From: JBFMAI01 sp040755725
GTDB lineage: Bacteria; Planctomycetota; Phycisphaerae; UBA1845; Fen-1342
Assembly: GCA_040755725.1 (NCBI GenBank)
Contig: JBFMAI010000027.1
Span: 62,001 to 126,000, forward strand
Direction: 5' to 3'
Length of the DNA stretch: 64,000 bases
Part shown: piece by piece, positions 9,313 through 18,609 of the stretch
How the letters are laid out: every line of letters starts with the position of its first letter
How positions within the stretch are numbered: position 1 is the first letter of the stretch
Notes under the pieces: model-generated
Seen by the model: the letters and a program-made list of their open reading frames with translations, nothing else
Database searches by the model: none
Told to the model about the DNA's origin: nothing
Program-made: the position numbers and the translations under genes

Positions 9313-10131
9313 ATGAATCGGACGGCCCTCTGCGCGATGCTCGGCCTGCTCGCCGCCTTGTCCGCGTGTGCTCCCCCCGCTGCTCAGAGCGACGCCGAGT
9401 TCCAGCTCCGCAAGGTGGAGCAGGAGCGCGACAGCCTGCGGCTGCGGCTGAGCAGCGAGCAGGCGCGGTCCACCGCGTTGGAGCAACGCCTCGACACCGA
9501 GCAACAGCAGTCGGGTGCCGCCCGCGCCGAAGCCGGCCGGCTGCGCGAGCAGATCGACAAGCTGAACCAGCATACCCAGGAGCTCGTCGCCGCGCTGGAG
9601 CGCATTCGGCAACGCGAGCTCACCCGGCCTGCGGTCCCGGCTTCGCCACTGCCGCCTGCGGCGGACGAGGCCCTTCAGGACTTGGCCGCGCGACTGGCCG
9701 GCCGCGTCTGGTACGAACGTGACCGCGGCGCGGTGAGCTTCGCCAACGACCGGCTGTTCGACTCGGGCAGCGACGCCGTCCGCCCGGATGCCGTGGCGGG
9801 CCTGCGCGAGCTGGTTGCCGTCCTGGAGCGTCCCGAGTTGGCCGACTACGAAGTTGTCATCGTCGGCCACACCGACGCGACGCCGATCACACGCCCCGAG
9901 ACGCTCGCGCGGCACCCCAGCAACTGGCACTTGTCCGTCCACCGCGCCATCGCGGTCAAGGACGTACTCGCCCAGGCCGGGTTCCCCGCGGTACGACTGG
10001 GGGTCATGGGCTACGGCGACCAGCGTCCCATCAGCGATGACCCCGCGCGCAACCGCCGCGTCGAGGTTTTCATCGTCCGCAAAGGGGGCGTGCAACCGTT
10101 TGACCCGATCCGGCCGACCGGGCGGCGCTGA
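9313..10131 (+). CDS. OmpA-family lipoprotein
   Basis: The 272-residue product anchors in the outer membrane through lipid and binds peptidoglycan through a C-terminal OmpA domain. The ATG follows a GGGGAGG ribosome-binding site. The signal peptide ends in a lipobox, LSAC, with Cys at residue 19. A coiled coil follows at about residues 27-95. The OmpA domain shows the pattern IVGHTDATPI and a C-terminal RNRRVEVFIV segment, whose Asp and Arg bind diaminopimelate. It has no MotB-like transmembrane helix, so a structural or Pal-like role is more likely than a stator role. It converges on neuC. Confidence 0.88.
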   Translation: MNRTALCAMLGLLAALSACAPPAAQSDAEFQLRKVEQERDSLRLRLSSEQARSTALEQRLDTEQQQSGAARAEAGRLREQIDKLNQHTQELVAALERIRQRELTRPAVPASPLPPAADEALQDLAARLAGRVWYERDRGAVSFANDRLFDSGSDAVRPDAVAGLRELVAVLERPELADYEVVIVGHTDATPITRPETLARHPSNWHLSVHRAIAVKDVLAQAGFPAVRLGVMGYGDQRPISDDPARNRRVEVFIVRKGGVQPFDPIRPTGRR

Positions 10132-10165
10132 GCCACCGGCTACGTACGCCATAGGGTACGGGCAA

Positions 10166-11326
10166 TCAGTACGTGATTGTCTTTGTGAGCAGTCCGCGAA
10201 TCCGCGGCGCTGCCAGCAGCCGGGCGATGCGCCGGCCGGCCCGCCCGTCGCCATAGGGCGTCCGCCCACCCGCCCGCGGCCGCAACTGCAGCGCCCGCGC
10301 CAGCCCGCGTCGAATCGCCGCCAAGCTCTCCCCCACGTGGACGATCGACGGCCCTCCGGCCAGCCGCCCGACCTGGCGACCGCCGACATTGACCGAGGGC
10401 GTCCCCGCGAACGGTGCCTCGATGATCCCGCTGGACGAGTTCCCGATCAGCACGGCCGCGTCGAGCAACGCTTGCAGGTACTCGGCCCGCGCGAGCGATC
10501 GCTCGACCCGCACGTCCGCCGCAGCGCTCTCGCGTTGGTGCCGTTCAATGGCCTCCAGCACCCCCGTGTGGCCCCGGTCCGTGTTCGGAAACAGGACCAC
10601 GCGCCGCAGGCCACGTTCGGCCGTCGCCGTCAGAATGTGCGTCATTGTCCGCCGTTCAACGGCGGCGGACCGCCCCCACGCATGGTAGACGACCAGCGCG
10701 GTCGGCCGTCCGTCCGCATTCCCGCCGGCCAGGGAACGGGCGCGCGGGTGACGTTCCATCAAGTCGCGCAGCTCGTCCAGTCCGGGCGCCCCGACGACGT
10801 GGACGCGGCGCGGGTCTTCGCCGAGCCGGACGATACGCCGGGCGGCGTCGCCCGTCGCCGCCAGGTGCAGGTGTGCCAGCTTGGTAATCGCGTGCCGCAG
10901 CGAATCGTCGAAATCCCCGGGCGCTACGTCGCCGCCGTGAATGTGGGCCAGCAGACGCCCGGTGGTGACGGCGGCCAGGGCCCCGGCCATCGCTTCGATC
11001 CGGTCTCCCAGCACGACTACCCAGTCCGACCGCGCCCGTTCCAAGGCCCGCGCGATGCCCGCCACTCCGCGGGCCAGACCTTCGGCCTGGTCGGTCGGCG
11101 AGTCGTCGCCGGATTGCATAGGGACGCGGGCCGCGATCGGCCAGCCGTCGCGTTCGATCCGGCGCACCGTGCGGCCGAAGCGCGGCAGCAGGTGAATGCC
11201 GGTGACCACCAGTTGGAGCTCAAGTTGCGGATGGGCGTGAATGGCCCGCAAGGTTGACGTGAGCAGCCCGTATTCCGCCCGCGTCCCGGTGACCACCGCC
11301 ACCCGCCGCCGGCCTCGCCGCGTCAT
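10166..11326 (-). CDS. neuC: UDP-N-acetylglucosamine 2-epimerase, hydrolysing (NeuC-like)
   Basis: Converts UDP-GlcNAc to ManNAc plus UDP, the first step of sialic-type sugar synthesis. The product is 386 residues. I place the start at the ATG five bases after the neuB stop; the frame is open for a further 250 codons upstream, but that stretch is the shadow of neuB. Family landmarks are GTRAEYGLL at the N-terminus, HIHGGDVAPGD in the middle and GNSSSGIIEAP near the C-terminus, which matches the UDP-binding region. Third gene of the neuA-neuB-neuC operon. A GDP-sugar-specific LegG activity cannot be excluded from sequence alone. Confidence 0.9.
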   Translation of the reverse strand: MTRRGRRRVAVVTGTRAEYGLLTSTLRAIHAHPQLELQLVVTGIHLLPRFGRTVRRIERDGWPIAARVPMQSGDDSPTDQAEGLARGVAGIARALERARSDWVVVLGDRIEAMAGALAAVTTGRLLAHIHGGDVAPGDFDDSLRHAITKLAHLHLAATGDAARRIVRLGEDPRRVHVVGAPGLDELRDLMERHPRARSLAGGNADGRPTALVVYHAWGRSAAVERRTMTHILTATAERGLRRVVLFPNTDRGHTGVLEAIERHQRESAAADVRVERSLARAEYLQALLDAAVLIGNSSSGIIEAPFAGTPSVNVGGRQVGRLAGGPSIVHVGESLAAIRRGLARALQLRPRAGGRTPYGDGRAGRRIARLLAAPRIRGLLTKTITY

Positions 11327-11331
11327 CCCGC

Positions 11332-12405
11332 TCACCGCACCATGTCCCAGGTGAGCACGGTGTCGGCGGCGATGTCCACCGTGGCCAGCCGCCCCGACAG
11401 CGTCTCCAACCACTCGGGGCCGATGCCCCCGCCCGGCCGCTTGACGGTCAGCATGTCGCCGGTCAGGGCGGTGCCGGCGGGGATCGGCCGCGCCGCGACC
11501 ACGCTCTTGCGCGCGACGGCCCGCACTTCCGCCTCGATGTCCGTCATGCCGAGGTCCCCGGTCCCCAGCGCCGCGTCCGCCGCCCGGGCTTGCTTGACGT
11601 ACAGCTTCAATTCGTCGGGGGTGAGCGACATGGCGTGATCGGGTCCGGGACGCGCGCGGTCCAAAGTGAAGTGCTTCTCCAGCAAGCAGGCCCCCGCGGC
11701 GACGGCCCAGGCGGCGATGTCGGTCGAGCGCGTGTGGTCGCTGAAGCCGCACGGCACGCCGGTCACGCGCTGCAATGTGCAGATGGCCCGCAGGTTCGCC
11801 GCTTCCACCGGCGCCGGATAGCCGCTGATGCAGTGCAGCAGGATCGTCCGCGTCCCGGCCCCCCAGATGCGCAGTCGCTCGACGGCGGTCACGATCTCCT
11901 CGGCGGTGGACGCTCCCGTCGAGAGGATCAACGGCAGCCCGGTCAGCACCGCGCGACGCTGCAACGGCGCGTTGGTCAGATCGCCAGACGCGATCTTGAT
12001 CGCCGGCACCCCCAGCTTCACCAGCCGGTCCACGTCGGGCACGCTGAACGGCGTGGCCAGAAAGCCGATGTCGCGCTGCCGGCAATGGGCGGCGAGGCGC
12101 GCGAAGTCCGCGTCACTCAGTTCGAGCCGCTCCAGCAGCTCCCGTTGCGTCGCGATGCCGCCGGTCTGTTGATACGACGCCACCCGCGCCGTGGCCGTCG
12201 TCAGTTCCTCCGCGCGGAACATCTGGAACTTCACGGCGTCGGCGCCGGCCGCCACGGCCGCATCCACCAGCTCCAGCGCCGTGGACACCGACCCGTCGTG
12301 GTTCACACCCGCCTCGGCGACGATGAGCGCCGGCTGACGGTAGCCCACGCAGTGCGGGCCGATCTGGACGGCCGTATTAACTTGAGCGGACGAAACCGAT
12401 TTCAT
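11332..12405 (-). CDS. neuB: N-acetylneuraminate (or legionaminate) synthase
   Basis: Condenses phosphoenolpyruvate with ManNAc, or a related hexose, to give a nine-carbon sugar acid. The 357-residue product has the NeuB TIM barrel, with AEAGVNHDGS near the N-terminus and KFQMF in the second strand region, then a C-terminal antifreeze-like SAF domain of about 60 residues starting near ARKSVVAARPIPAG. Its first 29 bases overlap the end of neuA. LegB, LegC and Pse enzymes are absent from the window, so N-acetylneuraminate is the simplest product, but this is inference. Confidence 0.92.
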   Translation of the reverse strand: MKSVSSAQVNTAVQIGPHCVGYRQPALIVAEAGVNHDGSVSTALELVDAAVAAGADAVKFQMFRAEELTTATARVASYQQTGGIATQRELLERLELSDADFARLAAHCRQRDIGFLATPFSVPDVDRLVKLGVPAIKIASGDLTNAPLQRRAVLTGLPLILSTGASTAEEIVTAVERLRIWGAGTRTILLHCISGYPAPVEAANLRAICTLQRVTGVPCGFSDHTRSTDIAAWAVAAGACLLEKHFTLDRARPGPDHAMSLTPDELKLYVKQARAADAALGTGDLGMTDIEAEVRAVARKSVVAARPIPAGTALTGDMLTVKRPGGGIGPEWLETLSGRLATVDIAADTVLTWDMVR

Positions 12406-13087
12406 GATCGGGTTGGGCCTCCCTCGCGGCCGGCCCCCAGGTTGGGCCGCCGGCGAGCAGAAACTCCGCCAACGCCAGGTCGTCGCGGGTGTCGATGTCC
12501 ACGCCGCGCGTCGCGGGCATGACGTACGCGACGGGCGTCGCGGGGCGTCCCTCGACGTAGTGCGCCCACGGATGAATGTAAACGGCGCCGTTCAGACGAA
12601 AGACCGTCTGCGCACCCTGCCAGCGCTCGAAGCCCCCATCGGACTTCACCAGGCCCAGCCACGATTGCGGCGCGACGGGGCTGACCGAGTACACCTCGCA
12701 GGGTGTGTGCTCCCGGAACAGCGTCCACGCGGCCCGGATGTCCTCCGCGGTGCGCAGCGGCGAGGTCGGCTGGAGCACCATCACCGCATCGTAGCGCTCC
12801 CCGCGCCGGGTCAGTACGTCGAGCAGAAACAGGTTCGAGTCGCGCGTGGGGGTGTCGTCGGCGGCCAGAGCGGCCGGGCGCAGCACCGGGCATCCGACGC
12901 CCGCCGCCTGTCCCGCCGCCGCGATCCGCGGGCAATCCGTGTTTACGTACACGGCGGCCAGCACGCCGCTCTCGACGGCGGCCGCGCAGGTGTGCGCCAG
13001 CAGCGGCCGACCGGCCAGCGGGAGCAGCGCCTTGCCCGGGAGCCGCTTCGACCCGGCGCGCGCCGGGATGATCCCCACAACCGTCAC
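12377..13087 (-). CDS. neuA: CMP-nonulosonate (N-acylneuraminate) cytidylyltransferase
   Basis: Activates the nine-carbon sugar acid with CTP to the CMP-sugar used by glycosyltransferases. The 236-residue product starts with the nucleotide-binding motif IPARAGSKRLPGK, has LQPTSPLR in the middle and VDIDTRDDL near the end, which supplies metal-binding Asp residues. First gene of the neuABC operon. No sialyltransferase or flippase is nearby, so the acceptor is unknown; flagellin or surface polysaccharide are the usual ones. Confidence 0.9.
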   Translation of the reverse strand: MTVVGIIPARAGSKRLPGKALLPLAGRPLLAHTCAAAVESGVLAAVYVNTDCPRIAAAGQAAGVGCPVLRPAALAADDTPTRDSNLFLLDVLTRRGERYDAVMVLQPTSPLRTAEDIRAAWTLFREHTPCEVYSVSPVAPQSWLGLVKSDGGFERWQGAQTVFRLNGAVYIHPWAHYVEGRPATPVAYVMPATRGVDIDTRDDLALAEFLLAGGPTWGPAAREAQPDHEIGFVRSS

Positions 13088-13125
13088 GGGCTGTCTCCAG
13101 CGGGAACAGCATGGATGTCGCCCGG

Positions 13126-14442
13126 TCAGAGCGCGGCCGGTTCGTTCGGCGGGCGCGCGTCAGCGGCCCCGGCGCAGCCGATCACCAGCACGGGCAGCAC
13201 GCGGCCGATAAACATTGCGGCCATGAGCCACGCCATTCCATACATGTACACATCGACCGGCTGGCGAATCCCACTGGAGAGGGTTACACCGGTAAGTTGC
13301 CGGGCGAGGCCGCTGGTGAGACCGGCGCCGCAGCCCGCCGACGCGGCCTCCAACAGAGCGTCGCCGAGGGTGGGTGGCGACTGGTAGGGTGACCCGACCT
13401 GTGCTTCGATCAGGAATAACCCCAATGCCACAACCAGGAGTAGGGCGGCGAGGATCCCGGCCAGAGCAAACGCTCGGGTGGCCAGGGGTCGTTCGGAACC
13501 GCTCCCACACCCCGCGCGCAGGCCGGTCAGAATCGCCGCCAGCGTCAGCCAGCGCAACCCGCCACCCGCGTTTCCCCCGAACCCCCCGACGAGTACGTCG
13601 ATCGCCAGCACCAACTTGGTGCCCTCGCCAACCGCTCGATCGCTCAGCGGCTCGACGGGGAGCCCGGCCCCCGCCCCCCCGGCCACTTGGGCGAGAGCCC
13701 GTGCAAACCGTGTGGGCACGGGCTGGCTTGCCAGGCGGGCATCCGCGCTGGCCTCACCCCGCGGTCCGCCGCGGGGAACTTCCAGGGCAACGATGAGTGC
13801 CGCGCTGGCGACCAGGAACACAACGTAGCCGCCCAACGCCCACAGCAAGCGGCGGCGCTGAAACACGTGCTGCCGTCCAAGTAACCACACCGGCCATCCC
13901 AAGGCCCCGACCCAGGCGAGGACGGCGTACAACTCTTGGTGCCGTTCCGCCGCCGCCCCCCGCAGCCACCCCAGCGAGGCGAAGGCCGCGACGGCGTTGA
14001 ATGCGGCGTCATTGGCGCTCAGTCCGCCTCGCGCCCGCTCGACCCCCACAGCCACCAGGGCGGCGCCAAGCAACCCGACCCCGAAGACCAGGACAATCCG
14101 GCGCGCCGTCGGCAGCAGGGGGGCAAGGTCCGGCCGCCCGTGTGCGAGCGCCTGCCGGGCCGCCGCCAAGTACAGTACCGCCCCCGCTACGCCCAGCCCG
14201 GTCAGCACCCAGCCGCCCAGCGGCGTGTAGTCCTTCTCCAAGTTGTACGTGAGCAGCCCCACGCCCGCCGCGGCGCTCAGCGCGTCAAACGCTGTCTGCC
14301 ACCGCGGCCGCTCGCCATACGAATGGCGATCGCGCTCCGACAGCCGCAGGCAGGTGTCCGGGTACAGCAGCAAGCTGCCGCCGGCGGTCAACCCTGCCAG
14401 GGCCAGCGGCAACCACAGGGCCGGGTGGGTCCACCGCCTCAT
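13126..14442 (-). CDS. Divergent TrkH/KtrB-like cation transporter membrane protein
   Basis: A 438-residue polytopic membrane protein. I start it at the ATG that overlaps the mutS stop as ATGA. Segments recall the potassium-translocating TrkH/KtrB family: NDAAFNAVAAFASLG, FGGNAGGGLRWLT, SAGCGAGLTSGL and MFIGRVLPVLV occupy the relative positions of the P-loops and the final conserved helix. The selectivity-filter glycines are altered or displaced, and the protein is shorter than TrkH. It may be a degenerate transporter with another ion or a structural role. No TrkA/KtrA gating protein is adjacent. Confidence 0.55.
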   Translation of the reverse strand: MRRWTHPALWLPLALAGLTAGGSLLLYPDTCLRLSERDRHSYGERPRWQTAFDALSAAAGVGLLTYNLEKDYTPLGGWVLTGLGVAGAVLYLAAARQALAHGRPDLAPLLPTARRIVLVFGVGLLGAALVAVGVERARGGLSANDAAFNAVAAFASLGWLRGAAAERHQELYAVLAWVGALGWPVWLLGRQHVFQRRRLLWALGGYVVFLVASAALIVALEVPRGGPRGEASADARLASQPVPTRFARALAQVAGGAGAGLPVEPLSDRAVGEGTKLVLAIDVLVGGFGGNAGGGLRWLTLAAILTGLRAGCGSGSERPLATRAFALAGILAALLLVVALGLFLIEAQVGSPYQSPPTLGDALLEAASAGCGAGLTSGLARQLTGVTLSSGIRQPVDVYMYGMAWLMAAMFIGRVLPVLVIGCAGAADARPPNEPAAL

Positions 14443-17102
14443 GACGACGTGCTCGCGGACGGCTGCTCCATCCCCAGCATCCGGCGCCACGTGCGGATCA
14501 GCTCCTGCGCCTTGGCCGGATCGCACGCGGCCGGGTCGAGCTCCCGCAATTCACGCACGACGCGTTCCTCCGGTTCCTCAAACAGGCGGAGCTGCCGCTG
14601 TCGGCGGCGCTGGACCGCGGCCAGCACGGGCCGGTGCGACTCGCGTGAGAACGTCTTTTCCAGCTCGTTCAGCACCGCGTTGGCCCGCTCCAGCACGCGG
14701 CGCGGCACCCCGGCCAGCCGGGCGACGTGCAGTCCATAGCTGCGGCCCGCGGCCCCCGGCACGATGCGGTGCAGGAACACGACCTGGTCCTCGTACTCGC
14801 GCACCGCCACATTGAGATTGAACACGGGGTCCAGCAGCTCGCCCAGTTCCGTCAACTCGTGGTAGTGTGTTGCAAACAGCGTGCGGCAGCCGCAACGCAG
14901 GGCCAGGTGCTCCGTGATCGCCCAGGCCAGCGCCACGCCGTCGAACGTGCTTGTGCCGCGGCCGACCTCATCGAGAATGACCAGACTGGCGGCCGTCGCC
15001 GCATGCAGGATGTTGGCGGTTTCCAGCATTTCCACCATGAACGTGGACTGCCCGCGGGCCAGCTCGTCGCTCGCCCCGACGCGCGTGAAGATGCGGTCCA
15101 CCGGCCCCAGCCGAAACGACTCCGCCGGCACCCAACACCCGCAATGCGCCAGCAGCGTCAGCAGCGCGACCTGCCGGATGTACGTGCTCTTGCCCGCCAT
15201 GTTCGGCCCGGTGATCAGGGCGAGGGACGCCCGGCCGGCAACCAACTCGGCGTCATTGGCCACGAAGTCGGCCCCCAACGTCTGTTCCAGCACGGGATGC
15301 CGGCCGCCGCGCAGCACCAACACCGGCTCCGCGACGAACTCGGGGCGGCTGTAGCCGCGCTCGGCGGCGAGCTCGGCCCAGCCGGCCAGCACATCCAGAC
15401 GGGCGAGCGCCGCCGCGACGCGCTGCAAGGCCGGGATGTGCCCGCACACTTCGTCGCGCAGTGCGACGAACAGCTCGTATTCCAGCTCTTTGGCTCGGGC
15501 CTCCGACGCCAGCGCCTCCCCCTCGTACCGCTTCAGCTCGTCGGTGATGTAGCGCTCGGCGTTCTTCATCGTCTGCTTACGCACGTAGTCGGCCGGGACA
15601 CGACTGCTGTGCGTATGGGTGACCTCGATGTAGAAACCGAAGACGCGATTGAACGCCACCTTGAGCGACGGAATACCCGTTCGCCGCGCCTCGCGCGCCT
15701 GGTACTCCGCCAGCCACGCGGCCCCGTCGCGGCCCATGGCACGCAAGCGGTCCAGCTCCGCGTCCACGCCGTCCGCGAAGAGGCCGCCGTCCCGCAGGGC
15801 CAGCGGCGCATCCGGCCGCAAGGCCGCGCGCAGCCGCTCGCCGACGGCCTCCAGCCCGCCGAGCGCGTCGGCCAGCGCGACGGCCTCGTCGCTCGGCAGG
15901 CCGCGCAGTGCCGCCCGCAGTTCGTCGAGCCGCCCCAGCCCCTCCCCCAGCATCCGCAAATCGCGCGGGCTGGCGCGCTGCACGCCCAGTCGGCCGATCA
16001 CCCGCTCGATGTCGCCCAGCGCCGCGAGCTCCCGCCGAATCGCCGTCCGGGCCGCGCCGTGCTCGCGCAGCGTACCGATTAGGTCCTGGCGTCGTTGGAT
16101 TTCCGCCGGGTCGCGCAATGGAAAGCACAGCCACTGCCGCAGCAAGCGCGCGCCCATCGGGTTGCACGTGCGGTCCACCGCGGCCAACAGCGACCCGTCG
16201 CGCGCCCCCGTCCGCAGCGTCCGCTCCACCTCCAGCGATCGCAGCGTCACCGGATCGAGGGTCATGAAGTCGTCGGCGCAGCGTCGTCGCGGCGGCTCGA
16301 CGTGCCGCGCGGCTCCACACTGCGTCTCGCGCACGTACGCCAGCAACGCGCCCGCCGCCCGCACCGCCAAGTCCACCTCGCGGAACCCGAAGCCCTCCAG
16401 CGTCGCGGTCTCGTAGTGCTCGCGCAAGACTTGCGCGGCGCGGGCGGCCTCGAAATCGCCCGCGGGCCGATAGGTCACCGCGGCGTTCAGGCGGGTCCGC
16501 ACGTCCGCCTCGATCGGATGGCGGCCGGCCGGACTCGATTCGGGTAGCAGAATCTCCGCCGGCTCGGTCCGCCCGATCTCATCGAGCACACGGGCCCACG
16601 GCCCGGACTCGACCTCAAAGCGCCCCGTGGCCAGCTCCAGCACCGCCAGACCGGCGCGGTCGCCGTCCGTGAGCACGGCGGCCAGGAGGTTGCTCCGCGT
16701 GCGTTCGAGCAGGGCCTCGTCGGTGAGGGTCCCGGGGGTGACGACACGGACGATCGCCCGTTCGACGACCCCCCTGGCAAGCCGCGGGTCCTCGATCTGC
16801 TCGCTGATGGCCACGCGATGACCCGCCGCCACCAGCCGCGCGAGGTACGTCTCCAGCGCGTGGTGGGGGATGCCGGCCAGCGGCGTCTGTCCACCGTCCC
16901 GGCTGGTCAGGGCCAACCCGAGCAGGCGAGCCGCCCGCTCGGCGTCGTCGTAGAACATCTCGTAGAAGTCCCCCATGCGAAACAGCAGGACCGCGTCGCC
17001 CGCCTGCTGCTTCTGCTCGTGCCACTGCCGCATCGCGGGCGTTAGTCGCGGCTCTTCGGACGCCTCCGTCGCGGCACCCTTCCTGCTCGGTTTGCTGGCC
17101 AC
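14439..17102 (-). CDS. mutS: DNA mismatch repair protein MutS
   Basis: Recognises mispaired or looped DNA and starts repair using ATP. The 887-residue length is usual. The N-terminal mismatch-binding domain contains FRMGDFYEMF, whose Phe and Glu contact the mismatch. The ATPase domain has Walker A GPNMAGKST and Walker B LDEVGRGTS. The Arg-rich C-terminus ends with a short tail after the helix-turn-helix dimerisation region. mutL is not in the window. It is transcribed away from galE, so the 152-nt gap holds both promoters. Confidence 0.98.
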   Translation of the reverse strand: MASKPSRKGAATEASEEPRLTPAMRQWHEQKQQAGDAVLLFRMGDFYEMFYDDAERAARLLGLALTSRDGGQTPLAGIPHHALETYLARLVAAGHRVAISEQIEDPRLARGVVERAIVRVVTPGTLTDEALLERTRSNLLAAVLTDGDRAGLAVLELATGRFEVESGPWARVLDEIGRTEPAEILLPESSPAGRHPIEADVRTRLNAAVTYRPAGDFEAARAAQVLREHYETATLEGFGFREVDLAVRAAGALLAYVRETQCGAARHVEPPRRRCADDFMTLDPVTLRSLEVERTLRTGARDGSLLAAVDRTCNPMGARLLRQWLCFPLRDPAEIQRRQDLIGTLREHGAARTAIRRELAALGDIERVIGRLGVQRASPRDLRMLGEGLGRLDELRAALRGLPSDEAVALADALGGLEAVGERLRAALRPDAPLALRDGGLFADGVDAELDRLRAMGRDGAAWLAEYQAREARRTGIPSLKVAFNRVFGFYIEVTHTHSSRVPADYVRKQTMKNAERYITDELKRYEGEALASEARAKELEYELFVALRDEVCGHIPALQRVAAALARLDVLAGWAELAAERGYSRPEFVAEPVLVLRGGRHPVLEQTLGADFVANDAELVAGRASLALITGPNMAGKSTYIRQVALLTLLAHCGCWVPAESFRLGPVDRIFTRVGASDELARGQSTFMVEMLETANILHAATAASLVILDEVGRGTSTFDGVALAWAITEHLALRCGCRTLFATHYHELTELGELLDPVFNLNVAVREYEDQVVFLHRIVPGAAGRSYGLHVARLAGVPRRVLERANAVLNELEKTFSRESHRPVLAAVQRRRQRQLRLFEEPEERVVRELRELDPAACDPAKAQELIRTWRRMLGMEQPSASTSS

Positions 17103-17254
17103 GGCCGGAATCTAGCCGACCCGCGCGGCCGACGAAAGGGCCGACCGCGCGGCGGAGCCCGACCGCCTGTTTGCCGCGGTTGACACTCGCGGCCTGGCCC
17201 CGAAGATAGGGGCGACCGCCGCCGACGGATCGTGGGCGGCGTGAGGAGACCGCC

Positions 17255-18244
17255 ATGCGAATCTTCGTTGTCGGGGGCGCGGGCTACGTGGGCAGCCATT
17301 GCGTGCGGCGTCTAGTGGCCGCGGGGCACACGGTCACCGTGTACGACAACCTGCACTCGGGCCATCGGGAGGCGGTGGACCCGAAAGCGGCGTTCATTGA
17401 GGGGGACCTCGGCGACGAGGCCAAGCTGGACGGGGTGCTGAAGGCCGGGCGGTTCGACGCGGCGATGCACTTCGCCGCCCACCTCAACGTCGGCGAATCC
17501 GTCCAACAGCCGCTGATGTACTGGCACAACAACGTGGCCAACACCCTGACGTTGTTGCGCTGCATGCAGGCCCACCGCGTTCAGCGGTTCATCTTCAGCA
17601 GCTCGTGCGCGGTGTATGGTGAGCCCGACGACCTGCCCATCACCGAGGACCTGCCCAAGAACCCCATCAACCCGTACGGGAATACGAAGCTGGCCGTGGA
17701 GTGGATGCTGGCGCACTCGGCCGTGGCGTGGGAACTTGGGTCGGTCGCGCTCCGCTACTTCAACGCCGCCGGGGCGGCCGCCGACGGGACGCTCGGCGAG
17801 GACCACAATCCCGAGATCCACTTGATCCCGATCGTTCTCCAGGTGGCCCTGGGACAGCGGCCGCACGTCCAGGTGTTCGGCACCGACTATCCGACGCCGG
17901 ACGGCACCTGCATCCGCGACTATGTTCATGTGGAAGACCTGGCGGAGGCCCACTTGCTGGCGGTGGAGGCGTGCCGGCCGGGGGTGGCGGAAGCATTCAA
18001 CGTTGGAACCGGTAACGGCAACAGCGTCCTGGAGGTCATCTCGGGGGCCCGCGAGATTACGGGGCACGCGATACCGGCGATCGAGACGGCCCGCCGCCCG
18101 GGTGACCCGCCGGCGCTGTACGCGGACGCCGGTCGGATCAAAGCGCGGCTGGGATGGAGCGCTCGTTATCGGGACCTACGAGAAACGATTTCAACGGCGT
18201 GGAACTGGCACCGAAATAATCCGAATGGCTTCAAGTCGGCGTGA
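17255..18244 (+). CDS. galE: UDP-glucose 4-epimerase
   Basis: Interconverts UDP-glucose and UDP-galactose (or their N-acetyl forms) with bound NAD. The 329-residue product has the Rossmann motif GGAGYVGSH at the N-terminus, the SSSCAVYG segment carrying the catalytic Ser region, and the YGNTK form of the YxxxK active site. The motif LRYFNAAGA is typical of GalE. A GAGGAGA ribosome-binding site precedes the ATG. With neuC drawing on UDP-GlcNAc close by, an N-acetyl-tolerant epimerase would fit, but the gatekeeper residue was not resolved. Confidence 0.95.
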   Translation: MRIFVVGGAGYVGSHCVRRLVAAGHTVTVYDNLHSGHREAVDPKAAFIEGDLGDEAKLDGVLKAGRFDAAMHFAAHLNVGESVQQPLMYWHNNVANTLTLLRCMQAHRVQRFIFSSSCAVYGEPDDLPITEDLPKNPINPYGNTKLAVEWMLAHSAVAWELGSVALRYFNAAGAAADGTLGEDHNPEIHLIPIVLQVALGQRPHVQVFGTDYPTPDGTCIRDYVHVEDLAEAHLLAVEACRPGVAEAFNVGTGNGNSVLEVISGAREITGHAIPAIETARRPGDPPALYADAGRIKARLGWSARYRDLRETISTAWNWHRNNPNGFKSA

Positions 18245-18609
18245 AATTTTTGCCGAATTTTCTGATGAACCGGACACCCGTTTCGGATATACTTACAGCA
18301 GAGAACTGAGGTTTGTGGAACGGTGACTGATCATCCATACGTATCGCACTCGTATCAGTCATCACAAATAGACGCATCCTTCATACCGCGTTTATAGCGA
18401 TTCACCTTCCACGACCGACAACCCAAGCAATTTCCTGACGGCTGGTCGCTGACCCTAGCCGCGCCATTTTTGCGCGGCTCACGGGGACGCCGGACCGGGC
18501 GGGCTTGCGCCTCCTCCCCGTGCCCACCCTTGCCTGCCCGGTACCGGCGTCCCCGGATCAGCGCCACGAGTCAAGTCGCTAGTCCGCCTTAGAGAAACGA
18601 GGTGCTGCG
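18245..18609 (+). other. Structured 365-nt spacer, possible leader RNA or ncRNA
   Basis: This gap has no convincing gene. Its first half is noticeably AT-richer than the surrounding DNA. It holds three inverted repeats: TGACTGAT at 18324-18331 with its complement at 18354-18361; AGCCGCGC at 18457-18464 with its complement at 18472-18479 around a T-rich loop; and a long two-part stem, GGGGACGCCGG at 18483-18493 plus CCGGGC at 18495-18500, pairing with 18536-18541 and 18544-18554. A TATACT hexamer sits at 18288-18293. Together these suggest a structured transcript leading into the 18610 gene. I could not match it to a known RNA family. Confidence 0.5.
18288..18293 (+). promoter_or_regulatory. 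Possible -10 hexamer TATACT
   Basis: Near-consensus -10 box in the AT-rich part of the galE-18610 spacer. The -35 region is not consensus (ATGAAC at 17-nt spacing). If used, transcription would begin around 18300 and include all three inverted repeats. Confidence 0.35.

Noticed and set aside
11327..12085. N-terminal 250 codons of the open frame that ends as neuC
   Set aside because: This part overlaps neuB in another frame, is Arg-rich and shows no domain. neuC homology begins at the ATG at 11326.
18355..18567. A 70-codon minus-strand frame in the structured spacer
   Set aside because: No ribosome-binding site and an Arg-rich start. The inverted repeats explain the region better, though the C-terminal codons look less random than usual.
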